A DNA stretch of 64,000 nt from Ralstonia pickettii (lineage in GTDB: Bacteria; Pseudomonadota; Gammaproteobacteria; Burkholderiales; Burkholderiaceae): positions 1-64,000 of the forward strand of contig NZ_MCGB01000076.1 in NCBI RefSeq assembly GCF_001699815.1, in the 5' to 3' direction. Shown here piece by piece: positions 36,259-46,604 of the stretch. The notes below the pieces were generated by a model. That model ran no database searches and had not been told where the DNA came from. It saw only the letters and a list, made by a program, of their open reading frames with translations. The translations under genes and the position numbers were made by a program. Every line of letters begins with the position of its first letter. Positions within the stretch are counted from its first letter, which is position 1.

Positions 36259-36908
36259 TCGAATTGGCGAATCTCTCCAAGATCTACCATACCCGTCAGG
36301 GTCGGCGCACTGTTCTGGACGGGATCAACCTGCGCGTCGCCAAGGGAGAAAAGATTGGTGTTCTCGGCCGCAATGGCGCCGGGAAATCCACGATGATTCG
36401 CATGATCAGCGGTGCGGAACTTCCCTCTGCAGGTAAGATTCGCCGCGGCATGAGTGTGTCCTGGCCCCTGGCATTTGGTGGCGCATTCCAAGGTAGTCTG
36501 ACCGGCATGGACAATCTGCGCTTCATCTGCCGGGTGTACGGCAGCGATGCCAAAGCGGCAGAACCGTTCGTGCAAGAGTTCTCCGAATTGGGGTACTACC
36601 TGCGTGAGCCGGTAAAAACCTATTCGGCAGGCATGCGAGCCAGGCTGGCGTTCGCCATTTCCATGGCCATTGAGTTCGACTGCTTTTTGATTGATGAAAT
36701 CATCGCGGTGGGCGATAGCCGGTTCCATAGCAAATGCCACCGCGAACTATTCGAAAAGCGCCGCGACCGTTCGCTGATCATCGTCAGCCATGACGCCGGC
36801 TATATTCGCGAACACTGCGACAGCGCGGCCGTCCTGGTGCAGGGCAAGCTGCATACCTTCGAACAAGTCGACGACGCATATGCCTTCTACCAGGAAAGCG
36901 TTGGCTAA
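36255..36908 (+). CDS. kpsT: Capsule polysaccharide ABC transporter ATPase KpsT
   Basis: A 217-residue ATPase of typical KpsT size. Walker A is [17 protein letters not shown] near residue 36-52, the signature is [17 protein letters not shown], and Walker [16 protein letters not shown]. The switch histidine lies in [11 protein letters not shown]. It lacks the extra C-terminal carbohydrate-binding domain found in Wzt proteins for O-antigen. So chain recognition must be through the lipid/Kdo part, as in group 2 capsules. Confidence 0.95.
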   Translation: MIELANLSKIYHTRQGRRTVLDGINLRVAKGEKIGVLGRNGAGKSTMIRMISGAELPSAGKIRRGMSVSWPLAFGGAFQGSLTGMDNLRFICRVYGSDAKAAEPFVQEFSELGYYLREPVKTYSAGMRARLAFAISMAIEFDCFLIDEIIAVGDSRFHSKCHRELFEKRRDRSLIIVSHDAGYIREHCDSAAVLVQGKLHTFEQVDDAYAFYQESVG

Positions 36909-36990
36909 CTTGGTCGTGCCCTGCGCTTAAGGGGATGGCGTTGCGGCTAAGTTGGTTTTTTTCTTATCCTGCCCAGCAAGACAGGACTTC

Positions 36991-38286
36991 ATGATTCGCC
37001 GTCGCAGCCTTCTTGAAATCTACCTGTTGCTGCGATTGGCTCAATGGTGGCCACATCGGTGGGTGAACGCCGCCCGGGTTGCCGTCCAGTCTCGCACCGC
37101 CAGCAAGGCAGCGCCAGGATCGGACGGTAGACCACGGCAACTGCTGGTGGATGTATCCATTATCGCCCGCAATGACGCAGGCAGTGGCATACAGCGTGTA
37201 GTGCGGGCACTGCTGCTGTGCGTACTCCAATCGCCTCCCGATGGGTTTATCGTGCGCCCGGTGCAGGCTACCCGCAAGCAGGGCTATCGTTATGCCGACA
37301 ACTATCTTGTCAAGCTGAGCGGACAACCACGCTCCGACTCTTCAGATAGTGAGGTGGTTCAGGTCGCTGCAGGCGACGTGTTCCTTGGGCTGGATCTGAC
37401 CAGTCGCATTTTGCCCCGGCGGCAGAGTGAACTGCTGCGCTGGCGCCAGCAGGGCGTCAAGCTGGTCGTCGTGGTGTATGACCTGTTGCCGGTACTGCAT
37501 CCTGACTGGTTTACGCCGATTGCACGCAAGGCCTTCCCGCGCTGGCTGGCGACGCTGGCTGTGCATGCTGATGCATTGTTTTGCATCTCGGCATCAGTGG
37601 CAAAGCAGGCGGATGATTGGCTGCGCCGGCAATACAGCATGCAGCCGGCCGCTTTGCCAACGCGGTGGTTTCACCTAGGGGCCGATTTGGTCGCCAGCCA
37701 GTTGCCGTCCAACCAGGGAGAAAGCCCCAGGTACGCCCAGTTTGAAGAGGGCTCGGGCCCCGTCATCTTGATGGTGGGGACGATTGAACCGCGCAAAGGC
37801 CATGCGCAAGTGCTGGACGCGCTGGACATCCTGTGGGAGCAGGGTGGGAATGTGAAGCTGGTCATTGTTGGCAAGCCGGGCTGGCATATGGAGGCGATGG
37901 CTGCCCGCTTGCGGCAGCACCCCGAGGCCGGTAAACGCCTGATTTGGCTAGAGCGGGCAGGCGATGCTGAGTTGAGCCACCTCTATTGCCGTTCAAATGG
38001 TCTGGTGATGGCGTCCGAGGCCGAGGGCTTTGGGCTGCCTCTGGTGGAAGCTGCACAACATGGCATACCGTTACTTGTGCGCGATATTGAAGTATTTCGG
38101 GAAATAGCTGGCGCCCATGCCAGCTATTTTGCCGCCGGCACAGGTGCTGAACTTGCTCCTGTGCTCGCGCGCTGGCTCGATCAGCTACAGGCGGGTAGTG
38201 CACCCGATAGCCGGTCCATGCCGTGGCTCACGTGGTCCGAAAGTGCCATGCAGCTCAAAAAATTGCTGGCCACCTTGCCCTGGTAA
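36991..38286 (+). CDS. GT4-family glycosyltransferase
   Basis: A 431-residue GT-B glycosyltransferase. The N-terminal domain begins after about 50 residues with LLVDVSIIARNDAGSGIQRV. The C-terminal domain has MVGTIEPRKGHAQVLDAL, LVIVGKPGW and the EX7E segment ASEAEGFGLPLVEAAQHG. The tail SMPWLTWSESAMQLKKLL is nearly repeated in the third domain of the large glycosyltransferase at 42405-46604, so the two are paralogs. ATG 36991 is preferred over 36952. It is the fourth gene of the kpsE operon. Sugar specificity unknown; GDP-rhamnose or mannose is plausible from context. Confidence 0.88.
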   Translation: MIRRRSLLEIYLLLRLAQWWPHRWVNAARVAVQSRTASKAAPGSDGRPRQLLVDVSIIARNDAGSGIQRVVRALLLCVLQSPPDGFIVRPVQATRKQGYRYADNYLVKLSGQPRSDSSDSEVVQVAAGDVFLGLDLTSRILPRRQSELLRWRQQGVKLVVVVYDLLPVLHPDWFTPIARKAFPRWLATLAVHADALFCISASVAKQADDWLRRQYSMQPAALPTRWFHLGADLVASQLPSNQGESPRYAQFEEGSGPVILMVGTIEPRKGHAQVLDALDILWEQGGNVKLVIVGKPGWHMEAMAARLRQHPEAGKRLIWLERAGDAELSHLYCRSNGLVMASEAEGFGLPLVEAAQHGIPLLVRDIEVFREIAGAHASYFAAGTGAELAPVLARWLDQLQAGSAPDSRSMPWLTWSESAMQLKKLLATLPW

Positions 38287-38428
38287 GCGAGTTAAGCTCG
38301 CATGGTCTCGGCTTTGGACAAAGCGGCATCTCTCTCGGCTGCAGCGACATGCGTTGCATCACTGCATAAGCTCGCCGTCGTTGGTCAGGTTTGCGCCGCC
38401 AACGTGCACATGAATGTCAGGTTGCAGA

Positions 38429-39019
38429 CTAGTGTACGGATGAACAAGGACTTGATACTCCTCGCTTTTCCCCTGCAAAGGCCAAGAGTGCATCAAGATC
38501 GCCAGAACACAGATATTCTGCAGCTTCTTCAATGTGTTCTCGTGGCCAATTCCACCAGCCGAGTTTCAATAGTTGTTCAATCTGCGGCTCGCTAAAGCGC
38601 TTTCTGATTAATTTTGCCGGGTTACCTGCAACAATGGCGTAAGGCGGCACATCACTCGCGACAACAGTACGGGCCCCGATGACTGCGCCATCTCCAATTT
38701 TAACTCCGGACAAAATTGTTGCACCATGACCGATCCATACATCGTTCCCAATTGTCGTTGTTTCAGCGTCATCGCCACAATCGGCGGACCAGTCCTCAAA
38801 TGATCCCTTACCCAAATAGAGCTTCAGAGGATGCATTGTCAGATAGCCCATGGGATGGTTGCCGCCGGCAAAAATAGTCACGTCGTGCGCGAGGCAGCAA
38901 TAGTTGCCAATGACTATTCGATTATTCGCATGATGTGGGCGGATAATTGGCGGAGAGGACGCATAGGTGCCTTTACCTATCGAAACCCTGATATCTTCTG
39001 AAACTAAATCACTGATCAT
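38429..39019 (-). CDS. Left-handed beta-helix O-acetyltransferase (CatB/WbbJ-like)
   Basis: A 196-residue hexapeptide-repeat acyltransferase. The hexad turns are evident in [19 protein letters not shown], then [20 protein letters not shown] and [20 protein letters not shown], followed by [18 protein letters not shown], typical of the xenobiotic/CatB-type family with its catalytic His in the FAGGNHPMG loop. The start at 39019 has AACGGAG about ten bases ahead; an ATG at 39088 would add 23 residues without similarity. Probably O-acetylates the capsule sugar. It lies at the end of a leftward block. Confidence 0.85.
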   Translation of the reverse strand: MISDLVSEDIRVSIGKGTYASSPPIIRPHHANNRIVIGNYCCLAHDVTIFAGGNHPMGYLTMHPLKLYLGKGSFEDWSADCGDDAETTTIGNDVWIGHGATILSGVKIGDGAVIGARTVVASDVPPYAIVAGNPAKLIRKRFSEPQIEQLLKLGWWNWPREHIEEAAEYLCSGDLDALLAFAGEKRGVSSPCSSVH

Positions 39020-39156
39020 ATAAAGTCGGCTCCGTTGGCTGAGTGGCTCAGTGTGACCTTGCAAACGCAGGAGCTCGGCGAAGAGCATGAGATAAGACGG
39101 ACTTCACTGGCGGTTCGATAACACCTCGCCCGCACGGTACATCATCGCGCCACCCA

Positions 39157-40272
39157 TCACGCGAACTGCCGGCACACCTCCAGCGTACCCGCCGCACAGC
39201 GGGCCCAACTGTGCTGCTGGGCCACTTGCAGTCCGCGTTCCACTGCCTGCGCGCGCCATGCTTCGTCGGACAAGACCTTGGCGATCCCTTCACACAGCGC
39301 GGCGTGATCATCCGGCTGCACCAACCAAGCGGCGCCGTCGGCGACCTCCGGCAGCGACGAGCAATCGGACGTCAGCGTCGGTACGCCACTGGCAAGGGCT
39401 TCCAATACGGGAAGGCCGAAGCCTTCATACACCGAAGGGTACAGGAAGGCCCGCGCACCAGCGTACAGCAAGGGAAGGACGGGCTCGGGCACGAAGCCCA
39501 GGTAGTGCAGCCATCCCTCGCTCTGGCCGCGCGCAATCTGCTCCTGCAAACCGTCGCTCAGCCAGCCCTTGCTGCCTGCCAGCACAAGCGGACAGCTCTC
39601 GCGCAATGCCGAGGGCAGGGTGCCGTAGGCAGTGAGCAGGCGGTCGACGCGCTTGCGCGGCTCCAGTGTTGAGACGCAAAGCGCATAGGCTCCCGGCGCC
39701 AGGCCATACTGCTCTAGCGCCGCACGCAGTTCTGCGTGCGGACGCGGCCCGAATTCGGTCGGCACCCCAAGCCTGATTGCGGTGACCTTGTCACGCGGCC
39801 AGCCAAAGTATTCCACCACCTCTGCACGAACCGCCTCGGAATCGGTGATCAGATGTGCAGCCCGCTTCAGTGTGGAAGCAAAGCCTTGCTCGAAATGCCG
39901 CAAGCGCTCCGCCGGATGGGTCTCGGGGTACTTGAATACGGACAGGTCGTGCACCGTGACGATGCCGCCATCCACCGCATCGGGAAGGAAATAGTTTGGC
40001 GAATGAAATACATGGCTTCGCATTTGGCGCCGCATGTTCCAGCGGCGCCAACTGGCAGGCATGCGGGGCAGCAAGCCCTTGCGCCGACGCGGCTGCGCTG
40101 TGGCAGGCTGTAGCAGCGAGGCAGGATCCTCCACCCAGCGGCCGGCAAAGAAGAAGCGCGCTTGGTCCAGTCCGATTTGCGGCAGGGTGTAGTGCCTGGC
40201 CAGTTCCCACGTGTAGCGGCCGATGCCCGTCAATGGTGGCACGATCGCATCCACCGCAAGGATCAGCTTCAT
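39157..40272 (-). CDS. GT4-family glycosyltransferase (mannosyl/rhamnosyl type)
   Basis: A 371-residue GT-B enzyme. N-terminal: ILAVDAIVPPLTGIGRYTWE, the start typical of WbaZ/WbpY-like mannosyl- and rhamnosyltransferases, then SPNYFLPD and TVHDLSVFKYPETHPAER. C-terminal: CVSTLEPRKRVDRLL and the EX7E motif YPSVYEGFGLPVLEALASG. The start at 40272 overlaps the rmd stop as ATGA. Being coupled to rmd, it probably uses GDP-D-rhamnose (inference). Confidence 0.9.
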   Translation of the reverse strand: MKLILAVDAIVPPLTGIGRYTWELARHYTLPQIGLDQARFFFAGRWVEDPASLLQPATAQPRRRKGLLPRMPASWRRWNMRRQMRSHVFHSPNYFLPDAVDGGIVTVHDLSVFKYPETHPAERLRHFEQGFASTLKRAAHLITDSEAVRAEVVEYFGWPRDKVTAIRLGVPTEFGPRPHAELRAALEQYGLAPGAYALCVSTLEPRKRVDRLLTAYGTLPSALRESCPLVLAGSKGWLSDGLQEQIARGQSEGWLHYLGFVPEPVLPLLYAGARAFLYPSVYEGFGLPVLEALASGVPTLTSDCSSLPEVADGAAWLVQPDDHAALCEGIAKVLSDEAWRAQAVERGLQVAQQHSWARCAAGTLEVCRQFA

Positions 40273-41162
40273 TCTTCGGCTTCCAGCATCCACTGCAGTG
40301 TGTCGCGCAACGCAATGGTGGGCTGCGCGCCAATGGCCTCACGCAACTTGGCGTTGCTACCGATCAGCGTGTGCACTTCGTTGGCGCGTACAAAGGCCAT
40401 GTTCACCTTGATCTCCGGCTGGTATCCGGCGAGATCGCACATCATGGCCAGCACATCCTCCAACGCATAGCCAGTACCCGAACAGACATTGAAGGTCTGG
40501 CCCGCGAATTGCTCGTCGAGCAAGCGCCCATAGGCGGACACAACGCTGCGCACATCGGAGAAATCGCGGACGACGTGCAGATTCCCCAGTTCTAGGACAG
40601 GCTTGCGCTCGCGGAAGTGCGAGACGATCTTCGGCAGCAGGAAGTTGGGCGACTGTCCTACCCCTGTGTAGTTGAACGGCCTCACGATGGTGATTGGCAG
40701 CTTGTCTTCCCACAGCCTGGCCATGTATTCCATGGCCAGCTTGCTGACCGCGTAGTCATTGGCAGGCGCAGCGGGAGTGGACTCGTCAATCACCTCGCGG
40801 TCTGCATTGCCGTAGATGTTGGCGCTGCTGGCCAGCAGTACGGACTTTGGCCGACAGCCCGACGTATGGATAGCATCCAGCAGATTGCGGGTGCCCACCA
40901 CATTGGTCTCGTAGATTGCCCGGGCGTCGCCATGGGCAACAAACGCAATGGCGGCGAGGTGCACCACCGCCTCGGGCTGCTCTCGGGCGAGCACCTCCGT
41001 CAGTGCCGTGCGGTCAAGCAGGTCGCACACATGCACACGCACCGACGCCTCGGGCGCCGGTGTGTGTGCCAGGCCGCAGACTTCGTGACCGGCATCAAGC
41101 AACTCCTTGAGCAAGTGCTGCCCGGTGAAGCCGCGAATGCCGGTAATCAGGACCTTTGCCAT
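40269..41162 (-). CDS. rmd: GDP-6-deoxy-D-mannose reductase (GDP-D-rhamnose synthesis)
   Basis: A 297-residue extended SDR. The cofactor motif is VLITGIRGFTGQHLLKEL. The catalytic Ser region is LLASSANIYGNAD and the YxxxK reads YAVSKLAMEYMAR, followed by RPFNYTGVGQSPNFLLPKIV, the segment conserved in Rmd proteins. It reduces the 4-keto intermediate from Gmd to GDP-D-rhamnose. The gene lies 3 bases downstream of gmd, which strongly supports the assignment over GDP-fucose synthase. Confidence 0.92.
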   Translation of the reverse strand: MAKVLITGIRGFTGQHLLKELLDAGHEVCGLAHTPAPEASVRVHVCDLLDRTALTEVLAREQPEAVVHLAAIAFVAHGDARAIYETNVVGTRNLLDAIHTSGCRPKSVLLASSANIYGNADREVIDESTPAAPANDYAVSKLAMEYMARLWEDKLPITIVRPFNYTGVGQSPNFLLPKIVSHFRERKPVLELGNLHVVRDFSDVRSVVSAYGRLLDEQFAGQTFNVCSGTGYALEDVLAMMCDLAGYQPEIKVNMAFVRANEVHTLIGSNAKLREAIGAQPTIALRDTLQWMLEAEE

Positions 41163-41165
41163 GTC

Positions 41166-42329
<1,164 letters not shown>

Positions 42330-42404
42330 TTAATGGAGTCATTAAATTGAGTCCAAGGGTTGCGCTGTTGCATCGTCGAAATATGAAAGGCTGAAAAAAA
42401 CTAT

Positions 42405-45400
42405 CTAGACGGATAATGGGCTATCCGCTGTATTGCAATCCGATTCTTCCTTTTTAATTTTTTTATCAATGCACGTTGAAATATCAATACGGCTCACTTC
42501 GATTTCGCTATCTTCGCTTACCCACAGACGAACTTCCAGATCGTGGCAGCCATTAAGTAACGAAACGGCAATGGGTGGTATAAGTTCTACTGGTTTGGCA
42601 GATGCGACTTGCTTCGGCAAGGTCGCCTCAGCCAAGATCGTCGTTCCACTGTCAATGCAAATGTCAAGCTTGGCGCGACCGGGGGCCCTCACGCTACCCC
42701 ACACGCGAATCACGTATTGCCCTGACTGCAAGGGCAGGAAGGGGCCAAAGAGCAAATAGCCTGCCTGACCGGTCGTTCTGACCAGTCCACCTTCTTTCTT
42801 CCCCACCTGGGATCGCAGAGACGACGATGACCCCCGAAACCGAGGAGTTCTGTCCGGCATCCACTCAAAAGCCCAACGACGGTTCGATACGACGCTCATT
42901 AACTGGCGCGCGCTTTCGGACCACGTCTGCCACGGCATATTCTTCGATTGAGGTACTTCGCCACGCTGGTGTTTCTTCAGCCAGACTGAAAGTCGCGCCG
43001 ATAGTTCGGCCGGGCCGTTGCCGGAGAAGTAGAAGGCATGTTCGCCCGCTACCTCGCGGAAGACAGGAATGTCGCGTGCAATAATGGGAATGCCGAACTG
43101 CGCTGCTTCGATGAGTGGCAAGCCAAAGCCCTCAGCCTCCGATGCCGCCAGCAACGCGGACGAATTAGCGTAAATCGCTTGCAGATACTCGTCGCTGACG
43201 CTGTCCAACCAGAACAGACGTTGTCCACGTTCGGGGTGGTTCCTCAGTTGTTCGGCCAGTTTTTCGACCAACCATCCTTGCTTGCCGACAATAACCAGGT
43301 TGGCTTGCACCCCCTGTTCCCACAAGTGTTCAAAAGCTGCCAACGCTTGGCCTTGTCCCTTGCGCGGCTCAAGTGTCCCCACCATGAGTATTGTTTGGCG
43401 TTTCACAAGATTTGCCAACACGTTGGTCGAGTCTTCCGGCATACCCTTTGTCGGTATGCTGGCTTCGACATCCGCTCCCAAATGAAACCAGCCGATTCCC
43501 AAAGCACGATCGCGCTTCACGCGCGATAAGTACAGCCACTCGTGAAGCTCTTCGGCGACTGTTCGAGAGATACAAATCAGACTATCCGAGACGGCCGTGA
43601 TTGCGTCTACCCAGGAGTCGAATGACTCAGTCACGCCCGATTCGAAATGCTGTGAGTGAAGCAAGGGCAAGAGGTCGTACACGACAAAATGAATCCCCAC
43701 GCCACGAGCGCGCCACCGAGAGTAAAAGCCAATGTCAGCCATCCTCGATGCCCGGTGGAGAGTCAAATCGAGGCCGAGAAAAGTGTCTCCGCGATACGGC
43801 TCTACGACATCGTCCGTAACCGTAGGGTCGGTATGGCCGAGCATCGCCAGCGTGTACTGACGAGCATACCTGTAGCCTAGCCATGCCCCTTCCTGCGTAC
43901 TGTAGATGGGCTCGACTCGATAGCCGGGAGGCGGATTCCGCAGCAACTGGCTCAGGATAGATCGGACAACTCGCTGAATCCCTGATTTCGCATCAACCTG
44001 GACCAAGACGGAAATATCGACCAGCAACTCACGTTGTCTCAGTGACGGCGTATTGATATTGAGGTTACGTGCGGTCGTGCACAAATCATCGTCAGATGTC
44101 GCTACGTCAGTCAGATTGCCGATCGCCTCCGTCAAGCGCTGCGCTCTGGCCTTACTGCCGTAACGCGCAAATTTCTCGACGGTGGTATAGAAGCGGTGCC
44201 CCACCTTCGCGGGCGCATGCTGCTCGCGAACGAGGGCAAGCGCGCGCGCGCGCAACCGCTCGCCTGTGGTCTTGCTTTTGCGCAGTCGCTCGAGCGCAAG
44301 CACAAGTTCGCGATCTTCAAACTCGTCCGAGATTTTTATTGCTGCGTCGTCCGGGAACTCGGCCATGGTCCCATGCGCGTTGAAAATCAAGGGCAATCCA
44401 TGCGCCATGCAATCTAGTGCCGCGCGGGAGGTCTCGCCACGTGTTTGCGTCCGTAGTTGTACTGCTGCATCGCCACCACAAAGGTACGCATTGAAAAGAT
44501 CAGGCGGCAAGAATCCTGTGATGACGATGCGATCCTCGCACCCACTCTCCTTGATGCACTGCTCGATTTCCTTACCATAAGCGCCCGCGTCATTCGAGCC
44601 GACGAACACGAGCCGGCATTTCGGATCTTTGGCTAGGCTCGAGTTTAGGAACGCGGTTAAGAGCCGCTGATTTAGCTTGATCGGGCCAAGCATTCCGAAC
44701 GAGCAGATGACAAAGTCGTCATCGTCAAAACCTAGTTGCATTCGAGCGCTCTGGCGATCCACTTGTGGGATTGCTCGTAACTGATGGATGTGTTCCATCT
44801 CGCGGATACTCGCATTGCCATAGAATTGCTCAGCAGCGGCAAACGCGAATTGCGAATGAACGATGACGCCGGATGCGCGTGCAAAGATGTCGAAATTAGC
44901 AGGATAGCGCCATACGACGCTGTCATTCTCGTCATCTACGTGCTCGATCAGAGCACGATAGCCGTGCGACGTCAGCAGGCTACGCGAAAAATATCCAGGC
45001 CACTGGTGTTGATGTTGACGCCATTGCTGCAGATGACTCAGATAGAAGTCGTGCAACACGACGGTGCCAGGATGCCTCTCAAGCAAGCCGAACATCTTCT
45101 CGTGGAAATGCGAATTTCCAAAGTTGTAGACGATTCGGTCAAATTGTTTTGCGTTCCTGTCGAACCAGTCGAAATCTCGGATTGCCAGGTTGCTGCATAC
45201 CCACGGGTCGCTGACTTCCGGCTGATCGACGACGACATCAATATCATAGTAACGTGTCAGTTCAGGAAGCAGCTCTGCGCTGTAATCGGCGATGCCAGTC
45301 TTTGCAGGCGGCATGGGCGAAACGTATGCAAGGCGTGCACGGAGGGGCTTGGAGACGACAAATGTTCGCGCAACGTCGCACATCTCCGCTGCCGCTTCCA

Positions 45401-46604
45401 TGGCGGCCAGGGCACTTTTCGCGCTGTTATCCCATGAGAATTTGGATGCTTGTTTGAGTCCGTGCTCGCGCAACGTTGCCCGAAACGCCTCGTCCTGCAA
45501 CACGGCCGCAATTTTTGCCGCGATGTGGCGAGGGGTGCGCGCATCGAACAACGCATCATCGCGTCCGATCACCTCGGGGATGCTGCTATTGTTTGCGCCG
45601 ATTGTTGCCGCGCCGCAAGCCATCGCCTCGAGTGCCGGCAGGCCGAATCCTTCATGCAGAGATGGAAATACGAACAATGTGCAAAGGTTGTAGAGGCCGA
45701 GCAAGTCATCCTCAGGAACGTATCCTGTGAATACCACCTCGTTGTTGGCAAGGCCTTCTTTCAAGCATAGCGCGGAAAGGCGGTCCCGATCCGCCTGTTG
45801 AATGGAGCAGACAATCGCAAGCTGATTGTCCCGGCGCAGTTCCGCTGGCAGCATTGCGTATGCAGCGATCAGACCTTCAATGTTCTTACGATGATCGATC
45901 CCGCCCGTGTACATCAAGAAGCGCTCTTTGAGACCGTAACGAAGGCGCAGTGACGATTTAGCTGCGTCCCCTAATACAACTGGCCGGAAAGACGAATCGA
46001 TCGCAGTTGAAATGTTAAAAACCCGTTCTGGCGGGAGCTGAAGTGCATGAATGCCTTCTTGTCGGCTCGATTCCGAAATTGCCAGCAGCAAGTCACTGCG
46101 TTTAGCGAACTGCAGTTTTCGATAGTACCAATCTCGTACCGTTGCATTCTCGAGATATGGTTTGGGATTCAGCAGAGGGATCAGATCGTATAGCGTCACC
46201 GCGTGAGGTGTAATCTGATCGAGATGACCAATCGACGTCACCGCGTCTTCGACCAGACCCTCAAACAGACTGCTGACGTGAACGAAGTCCGGCTGCAAGT
46301 CTGCGATGAAAGCCTCCCGCATACGCTCTGACACCTGACGGCGCCACGTGTTGGCCGCATCAATGTCCGCGACCGGCGTCGTAACCTCGAATGTGCAGAT
46401 GTGATCTTGCGGAATCAGTCCCTCAAATGCGGCTCGAATCGGTTCAATGGTGTTGAGGTAGTGCCCATTCAACGCGAGCCAGAAATCGTGTTTGCTCCCA
46501 TTCTTCACCATCGCTTGCGCGAGCGCCATTGAATACCGGCCGATACCACGATTCCTGCTACCGGCAGTCTGGCAAGCTTGCAGGTCAATCACAATTCGCA
46601 TCAT
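42405..46604 (-). CDS. Three-domain glycosyltransferase with C-terminal beta-rich domain
   Basis: A 1399-residue protein with three GT-B modules in series. Module 1 (about 1-405) starts MRIVIDLQACQTAGSRNRGI and has FPSLHEGFGLPALEAMACG. Module 2 (about 425-830) starts RLAYVSPMPPAKTGIADYSA and ends with a weaker donor site (TRGETSRAALDCMAHGLPL). Module 3 (about 870-1240) starts LLVDISVLVQVDAKSGIQRV and has SEAEGFGLPLIEAAQFG; it closely resembles the glycosyltransferase at 36991. A final about 150 residues look like a beta-sandwich, possibly sugar binding. Multi-module enzymes of this kind (WbdA in E. coli O8/O9a) polymerise mannose or rhamnose repeats. It is coupled by ATGA to the FkbM/coiled-coil gene upstream. 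Confidence 0.88.
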   Translation of the reverse strand: MMRIVIDLQACQTAGSRNRGIGRYSMALAQAMVKNGSKHDFWLALNGHYLNTIEPIRAAFEGLIPQDHICTFEVTTPVADIDAANTWRRQVSERMREAFIADLQPDFVHVSSLFEGLVEDAVTSIGHLDQITPHAVTLYDLIPLLNPKPYLENATVRDWYYRKLQFAKRSDLLLAISESSRQEGIHALQLPPERVFNISTAIDSSFRPVVLGDAAKSSLRLRYGLKERFLMYTGGIDHRKNIEGLIAAYAMLPAELRRDNQLAIVCSIQQADRDRLSALCLKEGLANNEVVFTGYVPEDDLLGLYNLCTLFVFPSLHEGFGLPALEAMACGAATIGANNSSIPEVIGRDDALFDARTPRHIAAKIAAVLQDEAFRATLREHGLKQASKFSWDNSAKSALAAMEAAAEMCDVARTFVVSKPLRARLAYVSPMPPAKTGIADYSAELLPELTRYYDIDVVVDQPEVSDPWVCSNLAIRDFDWFDRNAKQFDRIVYNFGNSHFHEKMFGLLERHPGTVVLHDFYLSHLQQWRQHQHQWPGYFSRSLLTSHGYRALIEHVDDENDSVVWRYPANFDIFARASGVIVHSQFAFAAAEQFYGNASIREMEHIHQLRAIPQVDRQSARMQLGFDDDDFVICSFGMLGPIKLNQRLLTAFLNSSLAKDPKCRLVFVGSNDAGAYGKEIEQCIKESGCEDRIVITGFLPPDLFNAYLCGGDAAVQLRTQTRGETSRAALDCMAHGLPLIFNAHGTMAEFPDDAAIKISDEFEDRELVLALERLRKSKTTGERLRARALALVREQHAPAKVGHRFYTTVEKFARYGSKARAQRLTEAIGNLTDVATSDDDLCTTARNLNINTPSLRQRELLVDISVLVQVDAKSGIQRVVRSILSQLLRNPPPGYRVEPIYSTQEGAWLGYRYARQYTLAMLGHTDPTVTDDVVEPYRGDTFLGLDLTLHRASRMADIGFYSRWRARGVGIHFVVYDLLPLLHSQHFESGVTESFDSWVDAITAVSDSLICISRTVAEELHEWLYLSRVKRDRALGIGWFHLGADVEASIPTKGMPEDSTNVLANLVKRQTILMVGTLEPRKGQGQALAAFEHLWEQGVQANLVIVGKQGWLVEKLAEQLRNHPERGQRLFWLDSVSDEYLQAIYANSSALLAASEAEGFGLPLIEAAQFGIPIIARDIPVFREVAGEHAFYFSGNGPAELSARLSVWLKKHQRGEVPQSKNMPWQTWSESARQLMSVVSNRRWAFEWMPDRTPRFRGSSSSLRSQVGKKEGGLVRTTGQAGYLLFGPFLPLQSGQYVIRVWGSVRAPGRAKLDICIDSGTTILAEATLPKQVASAKPVELIPPIAVSLLNGCHDLEVRLWVSEDSEIEVSRIDISTCIDKKIKKEESDCNTADSPLSV

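Noticed and set aside
38283-38300. GCGAG / CTCGC hairpin behind the glycosyltransferase as terminator
   Set aside because: The stem is only five pairs and there is no T run.
44225-44260. CGCGCGCGCGCG run as a Z-DNA or slippage site
   Set aside because: It is coding sequence (an Arg-Ala run) in an intact frame and too short to suggest phase variation.
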